DNA from: Spirochaetaceae bacterium
GTDB lineage: Bacteria; Spirochaetota; Spirochaetia; Treponematales; Breznakiellaceae
DNA: 11,848 nucleotides
NCBI GenBank assembly: GCA_031284645.1
Contig: JAITXS010000007.1
Coordinates: forward strand, 1-11,848
Direction: 5' to 3'
Shown here piece by piece: positions 6,828 to 11,848 of this stretch (the first letter of the stretch is position 1; every line of letters begins with the position of its first letter). A program made the position numbers and the translations under genes. Under the pieces are notes generated by a model. The model was given only the letters and a program-made list of their open reading frames with translations. It did not search any database and had not been told where the DNA came from.

Positions 6828-7703
6828 ATGTATTCTGAAATAGACAAGTTTCGTAAAATTGTCTGTGCCCATTATGAAAAAAACGGGCGAAAAGACCTCC
6901 CTTGGCGGATTAACACTGATCCTTGGGCTGTTCTTATCAGTGAATTTATGCTCCAACAAACACAAATTGAACGGGTCATTCCCTATTGGGAGCGCTGGAT
7001 GAAACTCTGGCCAAGCCCCGAGGCTTTGAGTGAAGCCTCCCTGCAAAACGCCCTTCTTGAGTGGAACGGACTTGGCTATAACAGGCGGGGGCGCTTCCTT
7101 TGGGAAAGCGCCCGTAAAATCACCCGGGAATACGGAGGCATGGTACCGTCTGCGCCGGAAGAACTCATCACCCTGCCCGGTATAGGTCATTATTCCGCCG
7201 GTGCCATTGCCTGTTTTGCCTATAACTATCCGGCTGTTTTTATCGAGACAAATATCCGCGCGGCGTTGATACATTTTTTCTTCGCCGATCACAGCAATAC
7301 AGCCGATCTGCCTCTTGGCGCAATAACGAAGGCACGGCATCAGATTAAAGACAGTGAGCTTTTTCTTATACTGGAAGAAGCTCTGCAAAAATTTCAGGGA
7401 ATCAAAGAAAACCCGCGCATCTGGTATTGGGCTTTGATGGATTGGGGGGCGGCGCTTAAAAAAACAGAGGGGAACCCCAGCCGTCAAAGTGCCCATTATA
7501 CCCGCCAAAGCCGCTTTGAAGGCTCATTTCGCCAGCGACGCGGCGCTCTTTTACGAGCTCTCGTTACCGGAGGCCCCGCCAACGCTGAAAGTCTGCAAAA
7601 AGACAGCGGCAGTTCCCCCGATGAGTTCTACCCGGTCATCGAAGCCCTTGAAAAAGACCTTATGGTTTGCTGCAAAGAAGGGATGTATATGATCCGTGAA
7701 TAG
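6828..7703 (+). CDS. mutY: MutY-like A/G-specific adenine DNA glycosylase, cluster-less form
   Basis: This 291-aa HhH-GPD base-excision-repair glycosylase probably removes adenine mispaired with G or 8-oxoG. The start is ATG 6828, with GGAGAG (6813-6818) 9 nt upstream; the frame is open further upstream, but that part lies antisense to the neighbouring gene. Motifs: LPWR (24-27), SEFMLQQTQ (38-46, Glu39 matching the MutY catalytic Glu), and helix-hairpin-helix LPGIGHYSAGAIA (116-128). The EndoIII lysine position is Tyr122, which fits a glycosylase without lyase activity. Two departures stand out. The usual catalytic Asp motif D-x-N is ETNIR (Glu140). The four Cys that bind [4Fe-4S] after the domain are absent, replaced by MDWGAALKKTEGNPSRQS. 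There is no NUDIX-like 8-oxoG domain; a ~60-aa winged-helix-like tail follows SRFEGSFRQRRG. Cluster-less MutY proteins are a known class, but activity with this Glu is unproven. The stop TAG begins a repeat element. Confidence 0.82.
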   Translation: MYSEIDKFRKIVCAHYEKNGRKDLPWRINTDPWAVLISEFMLQQTQIERVIPYWERWMKLWPSPEALSEASLQNALLEWNGLGYNRRGRFLWESARKITREYGGMVPSAPEELITLPGIGHYSAGAIACFAYNYPAVFIETNIRAALIHFFFADHSNTADLPLGAITKARHQIKDSELFLILEEALQKFQGIKENPRIWYWALMDWGAALKKTEGNPSRQSAHYTRQSRFEGSFRQRRGALLRALVTGGPANAESLQKDSGSSPDEFYPVIEALEKDLMVCCKEGMYMIRE

Positions 7704-7852
7704 GGTTATGGGTAGTAGGGTCTAGGGTATAGGGTATAGTAATACCAGAAATCCCCTACCCCATTACCCAACTCCCCTTGATCCTTGCTTCGGGATAAGG
7801 GGTGGATTTCTGATCTCTCCAATACCCTAGACCCTTTCCCCTACTACCCTAG
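7701..7852. repeat. Long inverted-repeat element 1 (TAGGGT type)
   Basis: About 150 bp between two convergent genes. The left arm (about 7709-7769) and right arm (about 7794-7852) are imperfect inverted copies. Both contain GGGTAGTAGGG, then TCTAGGGTAT, then the core CAGAAATCC followed by CCCC. In the right arm the core reads GGATTTCTGAT. The centre holds CCCCTTGATCC-TTGCTTC-GGGATAAGGGG, itself a hairpin. Each arm is also partly self-complementary. The mutY stop TAG (7701-7703) is its first triplet on one side, and the stop TAG of the next gene (7849-7851) lies in its other edge. It may act as a bidirectional 3' structure or terminator, although no clean T-run is present. Confidence 0.75.
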
Positions 7853-8775
7853 TACACACAGAATGCGGGGGCAAAACCCAACGGCCCGCCGGCGGGGGCA
7901 AAGGTATACTCAACGAACGCATCGCCACTACCGGAGACCGTGCACGCAATATCACCGGCACCGGTGATGGTGCCGGCGAGGGGCGAGGCCAACCAATAGT
8001 ATGTAGGTGTCGAGGGCGTAGCAGATAAGCCTTTCTTCCTCGTATCAGCAGTCGTATAATACTCAAGCTTCGCCTGATTAGCCACCGTTTCTGCCGCGCT
8101 CACTGAAAATGTATTAGCTCCGAATATCTCCCACTCGGTCGGCAGCCAGACTGTGTCAGCTATGATCGTCGCGCTAGTAGAATTATACTTCTCCGCTATT
8201 GCACGGCTTGGTGCCCAAAGGTAAGCCGATAATACACCCGCATTCTCCAAACCGCTAACGAAATTTCCCTTCAAATATGTCTGTATCCCGCTGTCTATAT
8301 AACTATACGGTGCCGCTGCTACACCCATCGTCCGATCCACTAACGCATCCTTAAACTGAAATACCAAATGCGGCGTGTTGTTCCCATTCTTCCCGTTAAA
8401 CGAATTTATCCCTACCACCAATACACGAACATTGCTTAGACCACTAATCGCGCCTTGATTGTCGGTATCCTGCGTCACACTCAGGCTCGGCAGAACCATA
8501 TAGTCCCCCAGCTTTATATCCGTTGCATCAGGGGTTTTACCCAGATATGCATGGAGCTCTATCAAGGTGTCAGTCACTTTAGTCGGCCCAGTACTTGTAA
8601 TACCAAATTTTACCGATAAATCCTCTGCATTAACGTCTTTTATCACCCCATGCTCTGGTGTTGGTATAATATTGAGCGGATCATCAGGTGCAACAATCCT
8701 GTAGCCGATAAACATCACCGCCGCCACTACAATTAAGCCAGACACCAACGCTGCCAGCTGCATCTTCTTTTTCAT
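7849..8775 (-). CDS. Membrane-anchored/secreted protein with DUF6273-like C-terminal domain
   Basis: This 308-aa protein starts at ATG 8775, chosen because AAGGAG (8784-8789) lies 8 nt upstream; the frame is open for 29 more codons but without such a site. A basic start (MKKKMQ) and a hydrophobic segment (about 7-28) form a signal peptide or anchor; there is no lipobox Cys. From about residue 52 it is homologous along its length to the DUF6273-containing part of the next gene upstream: VKFG near 55, VLVVGINSFN, FQFKDALVDRTM, GLENAGV, WLPTEWEIFG (210-219), YWLASP (260-265) and the C-terminus GFAPAFCVY (300-308). That pattern resembles DUF6273, a domain of unknown function. It lacks the Ig-like domains of its paralogue. 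The last 20 coding bases before the terminal Tyr codon and stop are identical to those of the paralogue. Location is probably periplasmic or surface; function is unknown. Confidence 0.8.
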   Translation of the reverse strand: MKKKMQLAALVSGLIVVAAVMFIGYRIVAPDDPLNIIPTPEHGVIKDVNAEDLSVKFGITSTGPTKVTDTLIELHAYLGKTPDATDIKLGDYMVLPSLSVTQDTDNQGAISGLSNVRVLVVGINSFNGKNGNNTPHLVFQFKDALVDRTMGVAAAPYSYIDSGIQTYLKGNFVSGLENAGVLSAYLWAPSRAIAEKYNSTSATIIADTVWLPTEWEIFGANTFSVSAAETVANQAKLEYYTTADTRKKGLSATPSTPTYYWLASPLAGTITGAGDIACTVSGSGDAFVEYTFAPAGGPLGFAPAFCVY

Positions 8776-9010
8776 TACTCTATCTCCTTGAAAATTGTGT
8801 GTTATACCGTGTTTTATGCGTTTATATATAAGAAAACCGCAGAGCACACAGGGGCCTGACAAATTTTTTTGTACTTAAATGATAATTTGGGTGTCGGGGC
8901 GCGGCACTTAGGGCAAGCGGCAACAGATGGTCCGCTATATCATCAGTCAAAGAGAAAATCGACCGGACGGCCTCCGATATGAGACCTTTCACCCATTTCC
9001 GCATGCTGAT

Positions 9011-9039
9011 AGTATATAAGAGTTATTATTTTTTGTCAC
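9011..9039 (-). promoter_or_regulatory. Good sigma70-type promoter for the DUF6273-like gene
   Basis: On the - strand GTGACA (9039-9034) and TATACT (9016-9011) are spaced by exactly 17 bp; each matches 5 of 6 consensus bases. Transcription would start near 9003 and run about 228 nt before the start codon at 8775. That long leader contains a 60-codon open frame (9004-8822) whose ATG lies at the predicted transcription start. It has no ribosome-binding site and no recognisable features, so it is not called as a gene. The rest of 8776-9075 shows no other gene. Confidence 0.6.
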
Positions 9040-9076
9040 GGGGACTTCAGCACATCTCATTTGAAAGATATCTACC

Positions 9077-9310
9077 TTAGGGTCATGGGTAAAGGGTAAT
9101 AGGGTTTAGGGGCAGTGCCCGCCCTGAATGGTGCCGGTGGATCAAATATGAAGACTTCCCGACCACAAAAGGGTTCAGGGGCAAGGGTTGTAGGGTATAG
9201 ATTTTATCAGAAATCCCCGACCCCATACCCGAAGCAGGATAAGAGGGACTTGGGGATAGGGTAGCGGATGTCTGATGTTACTATACCCCATACCCTCTAC
9301 CCTAGACCCT
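9077..9310. repeat. Long inverted-repeat element 2 (TAGGGT type)
   Basis: The main hairpin spans about 9185-9310. The left arm contains TAGGGTATAGATTTTATCAG then AAATCCCCGACCCCATACCC. The right arm, read in reverse complement, gives GGGTCTAGGGTAGAGGGTAT then CATCAGACATCCGCTACCC. The centre holds CCCGAAGCAGGATAAG, the reverse-complement form of the CTT..GCTTCGGG centre of the other elements. A looser TAGGGT-rich stretch (9077-9130, with TTAGGGTCATGGGTAAAGGG and a small GGGC-AGT-GCCC hairpin) precedes it. The element lies 3' to the lipoprotein gene (stop at 9314) and 5' to the promoter of the next gene. Confidence 0.72.
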
Positions 9311-9313
9311 GGA

Positions 9314-10786
9314 TCACTTCACACAGAATGCGGGGGCAAGGCCGCCAGTACCATCTGCGTGGTAGCCATCGGCAGTCCCTGAGCCCTGTAGTACGCGACA
9401 GAAGCCGTCAGGATTCTTCCGCGGCGAAGCTTCCCAATACCACACAGAAATCGTCGTCGACGTCGACGCAGCCTTGAGCCGCTTGCTGTTAGGCCCATCA
9501 TAGTACATAAGCCGTGTCTGATTGAACCCTGTCTCATAGCCATTCGAAGAAGAATTCGTCCCAAACATCTCTATCTCCGTTGGTAACCATAACTTGTCGC
9601 CTGATATCGTATCACACTGCGGGTAAGTTATAATCGCTGCCCCAAACTCATCATACCCTTTCCACACATAACGCCGCGGCGCAAAGATTATATCATTATC
9701 ATTTAACGGCACTCCGGCATTTTCCAAGCCGATGGGAAAAGTTATGTCCCCTCCATTCTCTCCCCGTAAATATTTCCGCATCTCGCTCCCAAGGTAGCCC
9801 CCAACATTCGTGGGATCTTGGTTCATCCGGTGTGTCCCGGGACAGTCATTAAACTGCATCACAATATGCCGAACCGGCGTATCCACTCCTCCCTCGTATG
9901 AAGGGCTCCCTGTCGTCCCCTTGTTAAATGAGTTTATTCCCACCACAATCAAACGTAAGACCTTTGAGTTAGGCGGCGCTGATAAATTTATCTGCCCACC
10001 ACCACCATTATCCGCGCTTACAACAAGCCCCGGTAAATCAATAAAATTCCCCAGGTGTATCCTCGGCAAGTCCCATGAGGTGGAAGGATCGTTCAGATAG
10101 GCGTGTATACGCTGAAAGGTCTCGGTCACGAGATCTGCGCCTGTTTTACCCGTGTCCGTTGCCCCGAAGCGTATCGCCAAATTCCCCGCTTCCACTACCT
10201 TGACCAGACAGTACGCAGGGTCTATCGTGTTGTCCGTTACCGTTACCTTTATTGTCGCTTCCCCCACATCAAGCAGACTCAGAGTCTTATCCGGGTTTAT
10301 TGCCACCACATCCGCTTTGTTTGATTCCAGGTTAAAGTCCGCTATACCCTCGTCCCCCGGAATGCTCACGCTCAGTGAAAGCATGCCTCCCACTTCTCCC
10401 ATAAGCGAACTGCTCATACTTATCGTTCTTTTTACCTCCACGGTGCAGTAATCCGTGAAATTACCATCCCGTGTCATCGCCGTTATTATCGCTGTCCCAA
10501 CAGCTTGAAAAACCACCAGACCGTTGCTTACTGTCGCCACTCTATCATTGTTTGATGTCCAGATTATTCCCTTATCAGTCGCGTTCTCCGGCTCTACTAT
10601 GGCCTTAATCTCGTAGGGCGCTCCAATGCCACCCGACAATGTTTTAGGCTCAACTCTTATCCCGCTTACCGCTGTCGGCTTCTTCTTGAGTAAAGATTCC
10701 ACCATCCAGTTATCACACGAGACTATACCGCCTAATACCAAAACCAGTGCCCCTATAAGCACTGCCATTTTTCTTGTCATCCTCAT
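9314..10786 (-). CDS. Lipoprotein with two bacterial Ig-like (BIG2-type) domains and a DUF6273-like C-terminal domain
   Basis: This 490-aa protein has a strong ribosome-binding site, AAGGAGG (10794-10800), 7 nt before the ATG. A signal peptide ends in the lipobox LGGIVSC, with lipidated Cys24. A clear BIG2-like domain spans about residues 40-118 (IRVEPKT, WTSNNDRVATVSNGLV, VGTAIITA). A more diverged Ig-like repeat spans about 121-197 (VVAINPDKTLSLLDVGEATIKVTV). The DUF6273-like part spans about 203-490: IRFGATDTG, LRLIVVGINSFN, GLENAGV, WLPTEIEMFG (400-409), YWEASP (450-455) and C-terminal GGLAPAFCVK. It is a paralogue of the downstream gene with added Ig domains. It is likely a surface or periplasmic lipoprotein; Ig-like domains often act as spacers or adhesive modules. 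Function is unknown. It is flanked on both sides by inverted-repeat elements, with 169 bp separating it from the barrel-protein gene upstream. Confidence 0.85.
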   Translation of the reverse strand: MRMTRKMAVLIGALVLVLGGIVSCDNWMVESLLKKKPTAVSGIRVEPKTLSGGIGAPYEIKAIVEPENATDKGIIWTSNNDRVATVSNGLVVFQAVGTAIITAMTRDGNFTDYCTVEVKRTISMSSSLMGEVGGMLSLSVSIPGDEGIADFNLESNKADVVAINPDKTLSLLDVGEATIKVTVTDNTIDPAYCLVKVVEAGNLAIRFGATDTGKTGADLVTETFQRIHAYLNDPSTSWDLPRIHLGNFIDLPGLVVSADNGGGGQINLSAPPNSKVLRLIVVGINSFNKGTTGSPSYEGGVDTPVRHIVMQFNDCPGTHRMNQDPTNVGGYLGSEMRKYLRGENGGDITFPIGLENAGVPLNDNDIIFAPRRYVWKGYDEFGAAIITYPQCDTISGDKLWLPTEIEMFGTNSSSNGYETGFNQTRLMYYDGPNSKRLKAASTSTTISVWYWEASPRKNPDGFCRVLQGSGTADGYHADGTGGLAPAFCVK

Positions 10787-10803
10787 ATTTTTTCCTCCTT
10801 GCT

Positions 10804-10948
10804 TACTAGGGTCTAGGGGAAAGGGTATGGGGTATAGATTTTACCAGACAGCCCCTACCCTAAACCCAACTACCCTAGACCCTTGCTTCGGGGGTATGGG
10901 GTTTAGACTTTTATTTGACATCCTCTACCCTCTACCCAAAACCCTATT
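10804..10948. repeat. Long TAGGGT-type repeat element 3
   Basis: This element fills nearly the whole gap between the barrel-protein gene and the lipoprotein gene. Two tandem units read GGGTATGGGGTATAGATTTT then ACCAGACAGCCCCTACCC (about 10823-10860), and GGGTATGGGGTTTAGACTTT then TTTGACATCCTCTACCC (about 10892-10930). They are separated by CCTAGACCCTTGCTTCGGG. Each unit is itself roughly palindromic (GGGTATGGGG against CCCCTACCCTA), so both direct and inverted pairings exist. The outer edges again carry CTAGGGTCTAGGGG and CTCTACCCAAAACCCTATTA. Confidence 0.72.
10838..10846 (-). promoter_or_regulatory. Possible extended -10 inside repeat element 3
   Basis: On the - strand the repeat arm contains TGGTAAAAT, an extended -10 (TGN-TAAAAT type), about 50 nt before the lipoprotein start codon. 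No good -35 is present. A related TGATAAAAT occurs in the matching arm of element 2. It is a weak call, but no other promoter is visible in the 169-bp gap. Confidence 0.22.
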
Positions 10949-10955
10949 ACTCTAC

Positions 10956-11848
10956 TTATCCTTCCAGTCGATATCCGAATGCCAGTCCTGCACCTGCCTG
11001 AACCATATAGCCGACCCGTACATACGGTTCTATATAAAAGTTCCCCAGAAAAAAGCGGGCACCAAGACTTATGTCCATCATCACGCTTGAGACTGCATCC
11101 CTCCTGTCCTCGGTAAATGTTATCCCCCCTATTCCCAATTGGGCGAAGATACCAAATTCCTCTTTTTTGAACGGCAGATAATACCTCCCGTACAAAAGCC
11201 CCTCGAAGGACTCTATGTTCCGCATGTCATTCCCGTAGAGGCCCTTTACCCCGACAGTAAAGCTTTGACTTATCTCGTATCCGGCTATAAGGCCTGCTCC
11301 CAGTCCCCAGCCCTGACTTGTTGCCCTGTTCCCCTCAAACAAAAGCCCTATTGAAAGCGCCCCTGCCTTGCCAAAAGCCTTTTGCTCCGTTTCTCCACGA
11401 GGGCTCAGTTCCTTCTGTTCTGTTTCCATACGGGAGGCAGGATTCTTCTCCGCGGGTTCTTTGTTATCGTCTGTCGTGGTACGCTCATTTTTGGTTACAA
11501 GCTCTTTATCAGGATCACTCTCGGGGCTTGTTACAAGGACACGCGCAACGTTTTTGCCTGTCGTGTCTTTTGGGGGCGGAAGAGTGCTCTTGGTAATCAA
11601 GCCCTCGTTCCCTGCGGACGAGGGAGAGGCACGCTGAACCGCCTCCTTGCTTCCTGCCCCGCCCATATTTTTTACATCAAGGGCCGCCTTCTCTTTGCTT
11701 GTGCCTTCTGTTGCTTTCAAACTTTCAGGATTTGTCACAATCACAAAATCCGCATTTTTGGCGGACTCGACTTTTAGCGGTTCTGGTTCGATCTTTCCGC
11801 TTGGCGCTTCCGGCATCTCTGTCTCGCGCGTACGTGTCGCTTCTTCCC
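10956..11848 (-). CDS. Outer-membrane beta-barrel protein with charged linker (5' end beyond window)
   Basis: At least 297 codons; the frame stays open to the window edge, so the true start, and any signal peptide, is outside. An internal ATG at 11816 would give 286 aa but has no ribosome-binding site. Numbered from that Met, residues 1-147 are charged, low-complexity and Ser/Lys/Glu-rich. They contain two related segments, VIVTNPES (25-32) and VLVTSPES (93-100), and a doubled ETEQK (131-135, 142-146). Residues about 150-286 alternate like an 8-stranded OmpA/OMP_b-brl barrel: LSIGLLF, GLGAGLIAGYEI, FTVGVKGLYG, FEGLLYGRYYLP, FGIFAQLGIGG, MMDISLGARFFL, FYIEPYVRVGY, GLAFGYRLEG. It probably sits in the outer membrane with the linker in the periplasm. 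It is oriented like the two DUF6273-like genes downstream and could share a transcript with the lipoprotein. Function is unknown. Confidence 0.78.
   Translation of the reverse strand, partial: EEATRTRETEMPEAPSGKIEPEPLKVESAKNADFVIVTNPESLKATEGTSKEKAALDVKNMGGAGSKEAVQRASPSSAGNEGLITKSTLPPPKDTTGKNVARVLVTSPESDPDKELVTKNERTTTDDNKEPAEKNPASRMETEQKELSPRGETEQKAFGKAGALSIGLLFEGNRATSQGWGLGAGLIAGYEISQSFTVGVKGLYGNDMRNIESFEGLLYGRYYLPFKKEEFGIFAQLGIGGITFTEDRRDAVSSVMMDISLGARFFLGNFYIEPYVRVGYMVQAGAGLAFGYRLEG

Noticed and set aside
6723..7508. 261-codon ORF antisense to mutY
   Set aside because: It is a shadow of the well-supported mutY frame, with no domain or signal and no ribosome-binding site evidence.
7849..8200. 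Diversity-generating retroelement target at the 3' end of the DUF6273-like genes
   Set aside because: No reverse transcriptase, template repeat or accessory gene is present. The divergent region between paralogues is not limited to adenine positions as far as can be seen by eye. Worth reconsidering only if an RT lies outside the window.
8776..8862. 29-codon N-terminal extension of the DUF6273-like protein
   Set aside because: A strong AAGGAG lies 8 nt before ATG 8775, which is followed at once by a normal signal sequence; the extension would place the hydrophobic segment internally.
8822..9004. 60-codon ORF in the leader of the DUF6273-like gene
   Set aside because: No ribosome-binding site, no recognisable domain, and its ATG sits at the predicted transcription start.
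9077..9310. Telomere-like sequence (TTAGGG type) of a linear replicon
   Set aside because: The TAGGGT units are not a regular tandem array, lie internally between genes, and belong to inverted repeats that recur at several loci.
7701..10948. CRISPR array
   Set aside because: The repeats are irregular, G/A- or C/T-rich and palindromic at several scales, with no uniform repeat-spacer spacing and no cas genes.

Overview
This window looks like chromosomal DNA of a spirochaete, most likely a Treponema and perhaps a gut lineage. The evidence is indirect. There is a MurE whose diamino-acid motif is not the standard meso-DAP type, which fits ornithine- or lysine-containing spirochaete peptidoglycan. 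There is a split folate cyclohydrolase/dehydrogenase pair, and a set of secreted, Ig-like-domain and outer-membrane-barrel proteins of treponemal style. No rRNA or phylogenetic marker is present, so the genus is an inference.

Left part (1-3381, + strand): a likely transcription unit of fchA (methenyl-THF cyclohydrolase/cyclodeaminase), folD (methylene-THF dehydrogenase, overlapping fchA by 13 nt) and murE. The FolD has lost two residues needed for cyclohydrolase activity (the Lys56 and Gln100 equivalents are Ala and Phe). FchA and FolD therefore probably split the two steps that one FolD normally performs.

Middle part (3382-7703): a tRNA-Gly(CCC) gene on the - strand, a repeat-rich leader, and a SulP-family anion transporter with a STAS domain. 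An orphan solute-binding protein follows on the - strand. Divergent from it is a MutY-like DNA glycosylase that lacks the [4Fe-4S] cysteines, lacks the C-terminal 8-oxoG-recognition domain, and has Glu in place of the catalytic Asp.

Right part (7704-11848): three genes, all on the - strand. They are a membrane-anchored protein and a lipoprotein with two Ig-like domains, which share a DUF6273-like C-terminal domain, and a partial outer-membrane beta-barrel protein with a charged linker. The two DUF6273-like paralogues end with the same 20 nt of DNA. Between the genes lie long imperfect inverted-repeat elements built from TAGGGT/ACCCTA-rich arms around a conserved CAGAAATCCCCTACCC-type core and a GCTTCGGG centre. 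Gene 3' ends abut these elements, and in three cases the stop codon TAG begins or borders the repeat. This dispersed repeat family and its link to the paralogous surface-protein genes is the most unusual feature of the window. No CRISPR array, transposase, reverse transcriptase or phage gene was found.
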